Source of the DNA: BJHQ01 sp964654285
GTDB lineage: Bacteria > Planctomycetota > UBA11346
Length of the DNA stretch: 64,000 bases
Assembly (NCBI GenBank): GCA_964654285.1
Contig: CAZZJC010000010.1
Coordinates: 1 to 64,000 of the forward strand
Direction: 5' to 3'
Shown here: piece by piece, positions 23,607 through 34,074 of the stretch
How the letters are laid out: each line of letters starts with the position of its first letter
How positions within the stretch are numbered: the stretch's first letter is position 1
The notes under the pieces: model-generated
The model's database searches: none
Seen by the model: the letters and a program-made list of their open reading frames with translations, nothing else
Told to the model about the DNA's origin: nothing
Position numbers and translations under genes: made by a program

Positions 23607-25646
23607 ATGACCGAAGCCCCCCTCCGCCCGCCCGCCGCGTGGTGGCCGTACCTCGTCCCGCTGCTCTTCCTGCCCTGCGGCGCGGTGTACTGGGCGTATG
23701 GCGGCGATCCCGCCCACGGTCGGATCATGGACGGCGGCCGGGCGGGGAACGCGGTGCTGGCCTTGGCGGCGCTGGCCGGCGCGATCGCGTTCTGGCGTCG
23801 CGGGTCGTCTTCCTGGCTGCCCGCCGCCGGCTGCGACCTGCCAGCGCGGCTGCTCGCGGTGCATCCCGCCGCCTGGTGCCTGCTGGCGCTGGTCTGGCAG
23901 ATCGTGCTCTGGGCCGTGATGACGGGATTGGAGCATGCGCCCCCGCGTGAACCGGGGGCGCTGCGCCTGGCCGATCGCGCCGCCGCGCTCGCCGCCGCCG
24001 CCGGCCTGGCGGCGTGGTGGGCCGGTCGCGTCGGTGCGCGGCAGATGCTGACCATTGCCGGCACGGGGGTGGTCGCGTTGGGGATCGGCGCCCTCGGCGT
24101 CGCCGCGCACTGGTGGGGCAGCTGGGGGGTGATCAGGGGGGCCCTCGCAGTCGGACCGAATCCACCCTTCGGCCTGGGAAACTTCCTCATCGAAGGCGCC
24201 CTGCCGCTGATCGGAATCGCCATCGGGCTGGCAGCCGCGCTGGCCGCCGCCCGGAGGACCGATTCTGCCGCTGCGCTGACCCCGGACGCCAGCCGCGGCC
24301 GGGCTATCCTGCTCGCCGGCCTGGGCCTGGGATTCGCCGTCCTGGTCGCGATCCCGGGGATCCTGGTGCCTGGCGCCAGCAAGCTGGTCGCCTCGGTGGT
24401 GCCCATCACGGCGGCGCTGGTGCTCGGGGCGATCGTGCTGCGGCTGCCCCGGTCCTGGCAGACCCCGATCGTCGTCGCGATCGCGGGTGCCGGCCTGATC
24501 GCCCTCGTCCTGGCCTGGAACGGCGTGCTGGCTGACCTGCTTGCGAAGCCGTCGTGGCAGCAACGCATGTACCTGGCCCGGGCCGCGATCGAGTCCTGGT
24601 CCCCGATCAACCTGGCACTCGGGCATGGTCCGGGGTCGGCCATCGCGGTGCTGCCCGAGCAGCCCTCGTTCGCCGCCGCGTGGCTCACGGTGCCCAGCTT
24701 CCCCGAGCACTGCCACAACGAGGTGCTGGAACTCCTCATCGAAGGCGGCCTGCCGCTGGTGGCGCTGCTCGGCCTCGCCCTGGCCGCGACGTTGGCGCCC
24801 CTGTGGCAGCGGCGCGACGAACCCGGGGCGCAAGGCCTGCTGCTCGCCTGGGGCGGCGTGGTGGTGGCCGCCATGCTCTCGGTGCATCTCACCCAGACCG
24901 GGCCGATCCTGTTGCTCGCCCTGCTGGCTGGAGCCTCGTGGGCCTACGCCAGTCCGCCACCGGCCGATGCGGCCGGCGGCATGGCGAGCCGTCGCACCGG
25001 CAGACGAGTCGTCCTGGCGGTGCTCGGCCTGCTCGGGATGGCTGGTTCGGCCATCCAGGCGGTGCGGGATTTCGGCGATGGCGGAGGGGTGAGTGCGATC
25101 CACCTGCGTTGGCTGTCCGCCGGCAGCGACGCCACGAAGGACATCGGCTACAAGGCGTACTGCCTGGAGGTCCTGCGCAGCCGGGTCGGACCGCTCGACA
25201 CCCTCGATGGCCGCCGCGCGCAGGCCGTCGGGATGCTCGGCCGCCACGATCTGGCCATGGAGCTCGCCCTCATCCAGGCCCGTCGCCTGCCCTGCGACCT
25301 CGACAACCTCGACCACCTCGGATCGCTATCGCTGCTGATGAATCGCCTGAAGAAGACCGGCCAGGCGCAGCGCTGCATCCTCGCGGTCGCGGCGGCGGAG
25401 TCGCGTCTGCGCGACCTCGTCGCTGCGATCCCCGACAATGCCCACAATCACCGCGACCGCACCGCGATCACGACCTGGCTGCGCCTGCGCCGTGACCAGG
25501 CGATGGCGCGGCTGAGATTGCAGTTCGCATCACCCACCTTCGGCTGGCATCCGCCGCTGAAGCTGCCGCAGCCGCCGAAGTCTGCGCTGAACCGCAATCC
25601 GCGCCGGGCGCAGGCTTCCGCCACGGCCACGCCGCAGCCACGCTGA
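23607..25646 (+). CDS. O-antigen ligase/polymerase (Wzy/WaaL)-like membrane protein
   Basis: 679 residues. About eleven hydrophobic segments to residue 475, then a 200-residue soluble tail with helical repeats. The O-antigen-ligase signature region is present: LALGHGPGSAIAVLP, then FPEHCHNEVLELLIEGGLPL with the His-x-His-Asn loop followed by a helix. It would join or polymerise lipid-linked glycans in the inner membrane, facing the periplasm. It follows pilT closely. The C-terminal domain is unusually long. Glycan type cannot be told; bactoprenol glucosyl polymerase is an alternative. Confidence 0.72.
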   Translation: MTEAPLRPPAAWWPYLVPLLFLPCGAVYWAYGGDPAHGRIMDGGRAGNAVLALAALAGAIAFWRRGSSSWLPAAGCDLPARLLAVHPAAWCLLALVWQIVLWAVMTGLEHAPPREPGALRLADRAAALAAAAGLAAWWAGRVGARQMLTIAGTGVVALGIGALGVAAHWWGSWGVIRGALAVGPNPPFGLGNFLIEGALPLIGIAIGLAAALAAARRTDSAAALTPDASRGRAILLAGLGLGFAVLVAIPGILVPGASKLVASVVPITAALVLGAIVLRLPRSWQTPIVVAIAGAGLIALVLAWNGVLADLLAKPSWQQRMYLARAAIESWSPINLALGHGPGSAIAVLPEQPSFAAAWLTVPSFPEHCHNEVLELLIEGGLPLVALLGLALAATLAPLWQRRDEPGAQGLLLAWGGVVVAAMLSVHLTQTGPILLLALLAGASWAYASPPPADAAGGMASRRTGRRVVLAVLGLLGMAGSAIQAVRDFGDGGGVSAIHLRWLSAGSDATKDIGYKAYCLEVLRSRVGPLDTLDGRRAQAVGMLGRHDLAMELALIQARRLPCDLDNLDHLGSLSLLMNRLKKTGQAQRCILAVAAAESRLRDLVAAIPDNAHNHRDRTAITTWLRLRRDQAMARLRLQFASPTFGWHPPLKLPQPPKSALNRNPRRAQASATATPQPR

Positions 25647-25667
25647 ATCGGCCTCGGCAACCGGGTC

Positions 25668-25695
25668 TCGACCCGCCTGGCGGTCCTGCTAGGTT
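25668..25695 (+). promoter_or_regulatory. Predicted promoter of the lipoprotein pair
   Basis: TCGACC (25668-25673), 16-bp spacer, TAGGTT (25690-25695). The predicted +1 is 25702, one base before the ATG at 25703. Confidence 0.42.
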
Positions 25696-25702
25696 CGCGC
25701 CC

Positions 25703-26434
25703 ATGCGAATCCTCCTGCCGCGCGTGTTTGCCATCTTCATCCTGGCGCTGATCCTGATCGGCTGCCGCAATGTGGATTCCAAGATCGCGAGCGGTTTCGC
25801 CAAATCCGCGAAGGCTCTCGACAGCGGAGCCACGAAGGTCGCGCACGCCGCCAACAAGCGCGAGGACCAGTTCAACGCCGGCTGGAAGAAAGCCGAGCCG
25901 ACCAGAAATTCCCGGTCGGGTCCGTCGTCAGACTCAGCGCACGACGACAGCGTGGATCTGTCCTTCCTGCTGGCGTTCATGTCCTCGCCGTCCCACCCGG
26001 ATTCCGCTGCCATCCCGTCCAGCCAGCCGGCCCTGCCGCTGCATCCGCAGTATGAGCTGCGCACCCACGCCACCGGTCCCAGGCTCGACCTCGTCGCGCT
26101 CGCGCGCCAGGTGGCTTCGCTACCGCCCGGCGGCAGCGAGGAACGGCTGTGGCGGCATCTCGGCCTGGGCTGGCCGCCGCCGGTCCAGATCGACCGCGCC
26201 GGACCGGGTCCGCAGCCGGTGCAGTATGTCCGCCTGATGGTGGGGACCGATGCCGATCTCATCTATGGCCGCGACCGGGCCCGGGGCCAGGTGACCGTGC
26301 CGCCCTGGTGCGAAGGGCTCGACTGGCCCAAGCCGGCGGCACCCCCGCCGAGCGTCGAGGCGATCTCACCACCGCCGATCCAGGCGCCGGCCGGGGCCGC
26401 CGCCATCCCAGATTCCGGCAAGGATGCCCCATGA
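25703..26434 (+). CDS. Lipoprotein of unknown function
   Basis: 243 residues. Signal peptide with lipobox (ALILIGC, Cys about 20) predicts lipid attachment. Then a helical basic stretch (KIASGFAKSAKALDSGATKV), a Ser/Pro-rich linker, a small domain (GSEERLWRHLGLGWPPPVQI, VQYVRLMVGTDADLIYG) and a Pro-rich C-terminus. No family is recognised. Its TGA overlaps the ATG of a second lipoprotein gene (ATGA), so the two products probably work together, perhaps on the glycan or pilus functions encoded upstream. Confidence 0.6.
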   Translation: MRILLPRVFAIFILALILIGCRNVDSKIASGFAKSAKALDSGATKVAHAANKREDQFNAGWKKAEPTRNSRSGPSSDSAHDDSVDLSFLLAFMSSPSHPDSAAIPSSQPALPLHPQYELRTHATGPRLDLVALARQVASLPPGGSEERLWRHLGLGWPPPVQIDRAGPGPQPVQYVRLMVGTDADLIYGRDRARGQVTVPPWCEGLDWPKPAAPPPSVEAISPPPIQAPAGAAAIPDSGKDAP

Positions 26435-27102
26435 AACACCCGCTCGCGATCATTCCGGTGCTCGTCGGCGCCCTGGCCGGATCGGGCTGCGTCTCCGGCG
26501 CCCTGTCGCGCTCGAACGACCAGTTCTCGGCCGAGAACCGCGAACTGCAGACCACCAGACCCGAGAGCAAGGCCACCTATCTCGGTCTTTCGCGCGAACG
26601 TGAACCGGGCAGCGGCCACCATGTCTACAGCGTCCCGCAGGCCCTGCGCGGCGAGCGCAAACGCGACGTGCTGCTCTGGCTGCCCTGCGATCCCCGCATC
26701 GGCCGCCCGGCGATGTACGAGGCCGGACCACCGGCACCGCTGCCGGGCGCGAGCGGACACGCCACCGTCGTCCTGCACGTGGTCGACGATTGGACCGGCA
26801 CCGCGACGGCGGTCACCCCGGTCGCGTTGGAACGCTTCCCGTCCTCGGCCGGGGACGGGGTGCCCCGGCTCATCGAGATCCACGCGCCGGCCGGGGCCGG
26901 CGACGCATTCAGCGCCACCTGGTTCAATCCGGCGGGGAACCGCACGGTGACCGCGGCCGGCAGCATGCGGTTCTTCTGGCGCGAACGCGACCAGGCCATC
27001 CTGGGCAGCCGGCGGGCGCTCTACGCCCTGACCGTGCCGGCCGATGCCGTGATCGTGGTCGGGGCCATCGCCCTGGTCGCCCTCATCGCTGCAGCCGGCT
27101 GA
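26431..27102 (+). CDS. Lipoprotein with a C-terminal membrane helix, unknown function
   Basis: 223 residues. The lipobox is ALAGSGC (Cys about 20). The soluble middle has beta-rich text (HHVYSVPQALRGERKRDVLL, HATVVLHVVDDWTGTATAVT, GAGDAFSATWFNPAGN). A last hydrophobic helix (DAVIVVGAIALVALIAAAG) ends the protein. A lipid anchor plus a terminal helix is an unusual combination. It is translated with the preceding lipoprotein. No family is recognised. Confidence 0.58.
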   Translation: MKHPLAIIPVLVGALAGSGCVSGALSRSNDQFSAENRELQTTRPESKATYLGLSREREPGSGHHVYSVPQALRGERKRDVLLWLPCDPRIGRPAMYEAGPPAPLPGASGHATVVLHVVDDWTGTATAVTPVALERFPSSAGDGVPRLIEIHAPAGAGDAFSATWFNPAGNRTVTAAGSMRFFWRERDQAILGSRRALYALTVPADAVIVVGAIALVALIAAAG

Positions 27103-27190
27103 TATCGGCAGGGCGCAGCCGACGCTGCCAGGCCATGGCTCTGCCCTGGATCCGGAGTGACCGGAAGACGAGACCACGCTGCCTTGCCGT

Positions 27191-27214
27191 GCCCGCGTAG
27201 CCGCCCACGCGGGC
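27191..27214. terminator. Possible bidirectional hairpin terminator
   Basis: GCCCGCGT (27191-27198) pairs with ACGCGGGC (27207-27214) around an 8-nt loop, between convergent genes ending at 27102 and 27237. There is no T-run, so efficiency is doubtful. Confidence 0.35.
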
Positions 27215-27236
27215 GGGTGGCGCCGGCCTGCTCCGC

Positions 27237-27911
27237 CTAGACTCCCGCCACGATCGTGCCGAGGCCGTCGCGATCGAGGACGGTGACGCGGTCGTCCTCG
27301 TGGACGATGAGGTTCTCGTCGCTGAACCGGCGCAGGATGCGCGATAACGTCTCGGCGGTGAGGTTGAGGTGCAGGGCGAGCAGCCGGTTCGGGCTGGGCA
27401 GGCGGGCGATGCCGTCCGGTCCGGCATTGGCAATCAGCCAGCGCGCAAGGCGCCCGCTCGCGTCGCTGAGCACCAGGGCGTCGACCTGGTCGACCATGTA
27501 ATGCAGCCAGCCCGCCATGCCGGCGAGCAGATCAAGGCAGAATCCATGATCGGCGCGCAGCAGCGCCATCAGGTCGGCGGCCGGCAGCAGCGCGAGCTCG
27601 CTCGCCTCGGTGGCCTGGGCGAAGGCGGGACAGGGGAATCCGCCGATGACCGCCGCCTCGGCGAAGATGCCGCCGGGCCCGACGAGGTGCAGGATGTGCT
27701 CCTTGCCGCTCGGGGCGAGCTTGTAGACGCTCACCCGGCCGCGGCCGACCACGAAGGCGCCTGGGCAGGGATCATCCTGGCGGAACAGCATGTGGCGGGC
27801 GGGCGCGTCGACCGGCCGCGCGATGGCGGCCAGCCGTTCGCGTCCGCTCGGGGCGAGCCGGGCGAAGAGCCGGCAACCGTTGATGATGCGTTCGCTGCGG
27901 GGATCGGGCAT
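27237..27911 (-). CDS. Crp/Fnr-family transcription regulator
   Basis: 224 residues from ATG 27911. An N-terminal cyclic-nucleotide-binding-type beta roll (FRQDDPCPGAFVVGRGRVSV, SGKEHILHLVGPGGIFAEAA), a dimer helix and a C-terminal winged helix with LHLNLTAETLSRILRRFSDE as the recognition region (T-x-E-T-x-S-R is the Crp/Fnr core). Three Cys (NGC, DPCPG, FPCPAF) are present but not in the FNR iron-sulfur arrangement, so the ligand is unknown. It could bind the FNR-like site ahead of the hydrogenase genes; that is only inference. Confidence 0.82.
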   Translation of the reverse strand: MPDPRSERIINGCRLFARLAPSGRERLAAIARPVDAPARHMLFRQDDPCPGAFVVGRGRVSVYKLAPSGKEHILHLVGPGGIFAEAAVIGGFPCPAFAQATEASELALLPAADLMALLRADHGFCLDLLAGMAGWLHYMVDQVDALVLSDASGRLARWLIANAGPDGIARLPSPNRLLALHLNLTAETLSRILRRFSDENLIVHEDDRVTVLDRDGLGTIVAGV

Positions 27912-27981
27912 GGGCTGGGGATGCTCCCCGGCACGGCGCCGGGAGCAACCCGCCTGCGAGGCAACCTGATCCACCTGCGCC

Positions 27982-29364
27982 TCAGGCGATGCCGTGCTTC
28001 GCCAGCAGTTCGCGGATCAGGCGTTCGAGGGTGTCATAGCCGAAATGCTTGCGCCCGGCCTCGTAGTTGTGGTCCCCGATCGCCTTGCGCCGCTGCGGAT
28101 CGGTGAGGATGGCGATGATCTGGTCGGCGGCGGCGGCGAGCTTCGCGGGCGCGACCTCGACCAGGCCGCGACGGTCCTTGCCGGTGACGGTGTCGCCCAG
28201 CGATACCACGTCGAAGTTGGCGGGGGCGAGATCGGTCTTCCACACCGGATACTCGTAGATCAGCACCGGCAGGCGGGCGAACACCGCTTCGATGAACTGG
28301 TTGCCCCAGCCTTCCCACAAGCTGGGGTAGGTCACGAAGTCGGCCTCGACGTAGCTGTCCCAGAGCGAGTAGACCTTGGATCCGTCCGGCATCTGGCCCC
28401 GGCTGTGCTTCACGCGGTCGCCGACGTGGATCATCTCGACGCCCTTCTCCTTCGCGCGTTCCTGCAGGGAACCCCAGTAATTCCCGCTGATGCCGATGGT
28501 CTCGACGATGCCGGCGCACAGCAGCACCAGGCGCTTGCCGGCAGCGAAGGTGCCGCCGGACGCCGTCCGCACGCCGGAGAGCGCCTTGCGGCGGGCGGCG
28601 GCGCCGAGTTCGGCCACGGTGTCGATCGCGAGCTCGATGCCCTTGCGGTCGAGGATGCGGGTCGCCTGGAGGAAGACCAGGTCGTCGCGACCGATGCCGA
28701 AGGCGGCGCGGAAATCCTGGTTGTAGGCGTCATGCACCCAGGCCGGCTGGTCGAAGTCGAAGACGTTGGGGACGACGGTGGTGTCGATGTTCTTGCGCCG
28801 CTTGATCTCGCGCTGCGAGATGCGGTTGATCACCACGTGCTGCACGTTGGGCAGCTTGGGCGGGAAGTAGCGCTCATAGATCGAGGCGGTGACGTGGCAG
28901 GTCGCCTTCACTTCGCCCGAATCCTCGAAGTAGAAGTCGTGGCTGTGGATGATCGCCGGGATGCCGGTGCGGCGCAGGACGCGGTGGAAGGCGATCGCCG
29001 CCGCCGGCTGGTAGCCACCCGAGCACAGGTTGTTGGGCAGGAGGACATCGAGCTTCTTCTCGGTGATGAACTGGAGGAGCTTCGACTCGATGATGTCGGC
29101 GTGGTTGTAGATCTCGAGTTCGAGATCCTCTTCGCGCGCGAAATCCTTGTATTCCACCGTGGCATTGCGGAGGATCCGCCAGGTGCGCGGATGCTGGGCG
29201 TAGAGTTCCGGGATGACGTAGTTGCCGGCGACGTCATCATTGCCCGATCCATACCACACCGTGTGGCCCAGGCGGTCGCGCAGGATGTGGCGCCACTTGT
29301 CGACCTCGAGGCTGACGCCGTCGGTGCGGCCGAGACGGTTCTGGAAGAAGGACAGTGACGCCAT
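27982..29364 (-). CDS. GT4-type glycosyltransferase
   Basis: 460 residues, GT-B fold. It starts at ATG 29364 with a strong AGGAG site. N-domain: FFQNRLGRTDGVSLEVDKWR, a nucleotide-sugar enzyme opening with the acceptor-side G-x-DGVS motif, and PAIIHSHDFYFEDSG. C-domain: VVPNVFDFDQPAW, FLQATRILDRKGIELAIDTV, and SLWEGWGNQFIEAVFARLPV with the E-x7-E signature. It resembles GT4 enzymes that make mannosylglucosylglycerate-type solutes, but this is a faint recollection and the sugar is unknown. It lies 70 bases upstream of the Crp/Fnr gene. Confidence 0.72.
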   Translation of the reverse strand: MASLSFFQNRLGRTDGVSLEVDKWRHILRDRLGHTVWYGSGNDDVAGNYVIPELYAQHPRTWRILRNATVEYKDFAREEDLELEIYNHADIIESKLLQFITEKKLDVLLPNNLCSGGYQPAAAIAFHRVLRRTGIPAIIHSHDFYFEDSGEVKATCHVTASIYERYFPPKLPNVQHVVINRISQREIKRRKNIDTTVVPNVFDFDQPAWVHDAYNQDFRAAFGIGRDDLVFLQATRILDRKGIELAIDTVAELGAAARRKALSGVRTASGGTFAAGKRLVLLCAGIVETIGISGNYWGSLQERAKEKGVEMIHVGDRVKHSRGQMPDGSKVYSLWDSYVEADFVTYPSLWEGWGNQFIEAVFARLPVLIYEYPVWKTDLAPANFDVVSLGDTVTGKDRRGLVEVAPAKLAAAADQIIAILTDPQRRKAIGDHNYEAGRKHFGYDTLERLIRELLAKHGIA

Positions 29365-29479
29365 GGGGTGCTCCTGGGACGCCCTGGGTAACGTGAACGA
29401 CTGATGCCTGCAAGTCGATGGTGGGGTAGGGTCTGCCCGACGATGGGGTGATGATGGCCATATGATTCTGTTTCCACCG

Positions 29480-30120
29480 TGTCCCACCCAGGAAGTCATA
29501 CGCCACTGATGACACGACCAGGGAATTAAAAAAAACCATCAAAGACATTGAGCAACCTCGATTCTATGAACAACCCCTGTCCACACACCCGAAAACACCA
29601 GGAGTTTTCATGACCCGCTCCATTCACGGTTTCTTTCACCACCACATGCAACTGCCGACACTGATTTGTTGCATGCTCCTATCGACCGCATGCACCAATA
29701 ATCGTGAATCTGACAGCAAAGGTGTTGCGACGGCGAAAATCGAATTACGTGATGATCACCTATGCCTGATTTGGGGGCCAAGTGATGAAAGAGCCTGGTT
29801 GGACGCCCTGGGTCAAGGACCAGTTTTGGTCGATTCAAAGAACGATTACATCATCACCACCATCGAAGGTCTCAACTTTAATTCTGGCGAGAAGGTGCAA
29901 TTAGCCTTTGTTGGAGGTGTTCGCCTCGTTTCGCGCACGGAAATGAAGGATGAAACTTGGCTAAGTTACAACTCGCTACGCTTGCCACTAGGGCCGTCCT
30001 GTGTCGGCAAGACCGTTACTTTGCTTCAAGCGGGTGACGGACAATTATGCGTCCTTAAAGCCGAAAAAACTGCGGATGGAAAGGTTCAGTATTACCGCAG
30101 GTTTGGATTTAGCGGCTGAG
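29480..30120. other. AT-rich patch, probably acquired DNA
   Basis: The bases from about 29480 are visibly richer in A and T than both flanks, including an A-run near 29527-29535. The gene inside uses codons such as AAT, TTA and GAA that its neighbours avoid. The composition changes back sharply at about 30120. No repeats or integrase mark the edges. Confidence 0.6.
29610..30119 (+). CDS. Small lipoprotein with atypical base composition
   Basis: 169 residues. ATG 29610 has a perfect AGGAG ribosome-binding site. The signal peptide ends in a lipobox (LLSTAC, Cys near 28), followed by a soluble domain of about 140 residues (KIELRDDHLCLIWGPSDERA, EGLNFNSGEKVQLAFVGGVR, GKTVTLLQAGDGQLCVLKAE) with two more Cys that could pair. 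No family is recognised. Low GC and different codon use suggest recent transfer. It points toward the minus-strand malic enzyme gene, 24 bases away. Confidence 0.65.
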   Translation: MTRSIHGFFHHHMQLPTLICCMLLSTACTNNRESDSKGVATAKIELRDDHLCLIWGPSDERAWLDALGQGPVLVDSKNDYIITTIEGLNFNSGEKVQLAFVGGVRLVSRTEMKDETWLSYNSLRLPLGPSCVGKTVTLLQAGDGQLCVLKAEKTADGKVQYYRRFGFSG

Positions 30121-30143
30121 CAAGCGAAACGACATCGGTGGCT

Positions 30144-31775
<1,632 letters not shown>

Positions 31776-31902
31776 GGCGGATCCGGGGCGGGTGGGCCGA
31801 CGACGTGGCTGCAGGCAGGGCGGAAATCCTGGACCAGGATACCTTCCAGACGGGCGGATTCCTATCCCTCGCCTGCCGTGCTGGCAATGTTGCCCGGCAT
31901 TA

Positions 31903-31931
31903 CCTTCGACCGTAGGCAACCAGGTCGAAGG
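31903..31931 (-). terminator. Hairpin downstream of the HAD gene
   Basis: CCTTCGACC (31903-31911) pairs perfectly with GGTCGAAGG (31923-31931) around an 11-nt loop, eight bases past the minus-strand stop at 31940. It lacks a T-run. It may terminate the aminotransferase-HAD operon. Confidence 0.45.
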
Positions 31932-31939
31932 GGATCCTG

Positions 31940-32683
31940 CTACGCGAGACGCCCGATCTGTTCCAGGATGTCGACCACTCCGGCGGCCTCGGCCAGCGGC
32001 GACACGTAGTGCGCGCGTGCCTTCAGCTTCGGATCGGCGTTCGCCGGGCAGGCGAACCAGGCGACGTTGTCGGCGATGGCGAGGTCGCCCAGGGTGTCGC
32101 CGATGCCGGCTGAACGATCTCGCCCGATGCCGGTCGCGGCAGCCAGGCGCTGGATGCCGGAACCCTTGCTGACGTGCGCGAGATCGCAGTTGACGTAGAA
32201 CCACGACATCGACACCCGGATCGGCAGGCCGCGCCGGGCGGCCTCGGCCGCGATTTCGGCGCGCGCGCCGACGAGCCACTCGTGGTCGCCATGGTAGAGC
32301 GACGCCGAGGCGTCCTTGCCGGGCTGGATCTGGGCCCCATGCGCGCCGTAGCGCTCGCGCATCCAGCCGGCCAGTTCCTGGATCGCGGCGATCTGCGCCG
32401 GGGTGATGGTCGGATCCAGCTCGTAGCGGTTGTTCGCAGGATGGTAGAGCCACACCCCGTTCTCGCAGATCGCCGGGCCGTCGAAGTCCTCGATCAGGCG
32501 GCAGAGGAGTTCAGCGAACGGTTGCGGCCGGCCGGTGCAAAGCACCACCCGCGGCCGGTCGCGGCGTTCGCGCGCAGCGCGGTTGTGCGCGGCCACGGCG
32601 GCCAGGGCGTTCACGTCGAGCGGACCCGGATGCTCCGGGGACAGGCAGCCATCGACATCGCAGAGCACCAGATCGAAGCGCAC
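31940..32683 (-). CDS. HAD-superfamily (IIB/Cof-type) phosphatase
   Basis: 247 residues. Motif I is DLVLCDVDGCLSPEHPG (nucleophile Asp and general acid Asp). A Thr-Gly motif II follows in VVLCTGRPQPFAELL, then a Lys in SKGSGIQRLAAATG, then motif IV in GIGDTLGDLAIADNVAW. The C2-type cap lies between. The best relatives are sugar-phosphate or phosphoglycolate phosphatases; the substrate is not evident. The gene starts 3 bases after the aminotransferase stop, so they form one operon. Confidence 0.8.
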   Translation of the reverse strand: MRFDLVLCDVDGCLSPEHPGPLDVNALAAVAAHNRAARERRDRPRVVLCTGRPQPFAELLCRLIEDFDGPAICENGVWLYHPANNRYELDPTITPAQIAAIQELAGWMRERYGAHGAQIQPGKDASASLYHGDHEWLVGARAEIAAEAARRGLPIRVSMSWFYVNCDLAHVSKGSGIQRLAAATGIGRDRSAGIGDTLGDLAIADNVAWFACPANADPKLKARAHYVSPLAEAAGVVDILEQIGRLA

Positions 32684-32686
32684 GCT

Positions 32687-33799
32687 TCAGCCCTTCGCGA
32701 GCGCGAGCAGCACTTCGGCCCCGGCGCGCAGCTTGGCGTCGGGCACGGTGTAGCAGATGCGGAAATGGCTGGCGCGTTCGCTGAACACCGAACCGGGGAT
32801 GATGAGCAGGTTGCGCGCGATCGCCTGGGTCACGAGTTCGTCCCCGGTCAGCCCGCGCGGGGCCTTGGCCCAGAGGTAGAACGCGCCATCGGGCGGGGCG
32901 AGTTCGTAGGCCGGGGCCAGCAATCCAGAGATCAGGTCGCGTTTGGCGCGGTAGGCCTCCAGGTTCGGCTTGAGGTCGACCTGGGGACAGGCCAGGGCCG
33001 CGTACTGCGCGATCGACGGTGCGCAGACGAAGCTGTACTGCTGCACTTTCGTCATCGCCTGGATGAGATCCGCCGGCCCGCAGGCATAGCCCAGGCGCCA
33101 ACCGGTCATCGCATAGGTCTTGGAATGGCCGCCGAGCACCAGGCAGTCCGGCAGGAACTCCGCCATCGACGGGCAGTCGACGTAGGCGAAGCCGCGGTAG
33201 ATCTCATCCGAGATCACCGCGAGACCATGCTTCGCGCTGACCGCCGCGAGGGCGCGCAGGTGGTCGCGCGACAGGATGCGTCCGGTCGGGTTCGCCGGGC
33301 TGTTCAGGAGCAGCAGCTTGGTGCGCGGCGTGATGCATTTTTCCAGGCGATCGGCGGCAGGGGCGAAGCCGGTGTCGTAGGTGTCGAGGTACACCGGCAC
33401 GCCGCCGAACAGGCGCACCAGGTGCTTGTACATGACGAAGTACGGATCCGGGATGATGACCTCGTCGCCATCGTCGACGAGGGCGCACAGGGCGAGGAAC
33501 AGCCCGCCGCTGACGCCGCTGGTGATCAGGATCTCGTCCGCCGCATAGCGCCGGCCGTGGTAGTCAGCCTCGTCGGCGAGCAGCAGCTCGCGCAGCTCGG
33601 GGATGCCCTGGGTCTGGGTGTAGGTGTTCTTCCCCGCCGCGATCGCGGCGATCGCCGCCTGCTTGACCTCGCCCGGCACCGCGAAATCCGGCTGACCGAT
33701 CGACAGGTTGATGGGATCCTTGAGCGCTTTCGCGAGATCGAAGACCTTGCGGATGCCGCTGGCGTCGATGCGCCCGACGCGGGAGGAAAGCCTGGACAT
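32687..33799 (-). CDS. Class I/II PLP-dependent aminotransferase
   Basis: 370 residues, AspC/AlaT-like fold I. Landmarks: INLSIGQPDFAVPGEVKQAA, TYTQTQGIPELRELL, DEVIIPDPYFVMYKHLVRLF, LLLLNSPANPTGRILSRDHL, VISDEIYRGFAY, the PLP lysine in VLGGHSKTYAMTGWRLGY and the carboxylate-binding Arg in SHFRICYT. Aspartate, alanine or aromatic specificity cannot be separated by eye. ATG 33799 is preceded by CGGAG. It is the first gene of a two-gene operon with the HAD phosphatase and has its own promoter. Confidence 0.85.
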   Translation of the reverse strand: MSRLSSRVGRIDASGIRKVFDLAKALKDPINLSIGQPDFAVPGEVKQAAIAAIAAGKNTYTQTQGIPELRELLLADEADYHGRRYAADEILITSGVSGGLFLALCALVDDGDEVIIPDPYFVMYKHLVRLFGGVPVYLDTYDTGFAPAADRLEKCITPRTKLLLLNSPANPTGRILSRDHLRALAAVSAKHGLAVISDEIYRGFAYVDCPSMAEFLPDCLVLGGHSKTYAMTGWRLGYACGPADLIQAMTKVQQYSFVCAPSIAQYAALACPQVDLKPNLEAYRAKRDLISGLLAPAYELAPPDGAFYLWAKAPRGLTGDELVTQAIARNLLIIPGSVFSERASHFRICYTVPDAKLRAGAEVLLALAKG

Positions 33800-33843
33800 G
33801 TGGGGGCTCCGTGCAAAGCGCAGCACCGGCTGCGGCGGGGCGT

Positions 33844-33872
33844 GAGCTAGGTGCCCCCCGAGCCCGAGTCAA
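33844..33872 (-). promoter_or_regulatory. Sigma-70-type promoter of the aminotransferase operon
   Basis: On the minus strand, TTGACT (33872-33867), 17-bp spacer, TAGCTC (33849-33844). The predicted start near 33837 gives a leader of about 38 bases with a CGGAG site. Confidence 0.55.
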
Positions 33873-33995
33873 GGAAGGGGCAGCGGCATCCGCCCCGCGC
33901 AACCGGACCAACCCAACCGGTCACCGCGCTTCGACGCATCGCCCGGGGGCCGACGATCGGCCGGAATCCGGCCGGGAAGCTGCAACGCTGCCAAC

Positions 33996-34023
33996 TTGAC
34001 GACCCCTGGCGAGACCATAGGTT
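33996..34023 (+). promoter_or_regulatory. Sigma-70-type promoter of rpmF-plsX
   Basis: TTGACG (33996-34001), 16-bp spacer, TAGGTT (34018-34023). It leaves a leader of about 45 bases before the rpmF ATG at 34075, with a GAGAGG ribosome-binding site. Confidence 0.6.
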
Positions 34024-34074
34024 CCCACCCCCCCGCCCGGCGGACTTTCTCCGTCCCCTGCTTGAGAGGTTGTC

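Noticed and set aside
21926..24892. Very long open frame on the minus strand, antisense to pilT and the O-antigen-ligase-like gene
   Set aside because: The high GC content keeps antisense frames open. Only its last part, in trmH, reads as a real protein; the rest is low-complexity Arg/Ala/Ser text.
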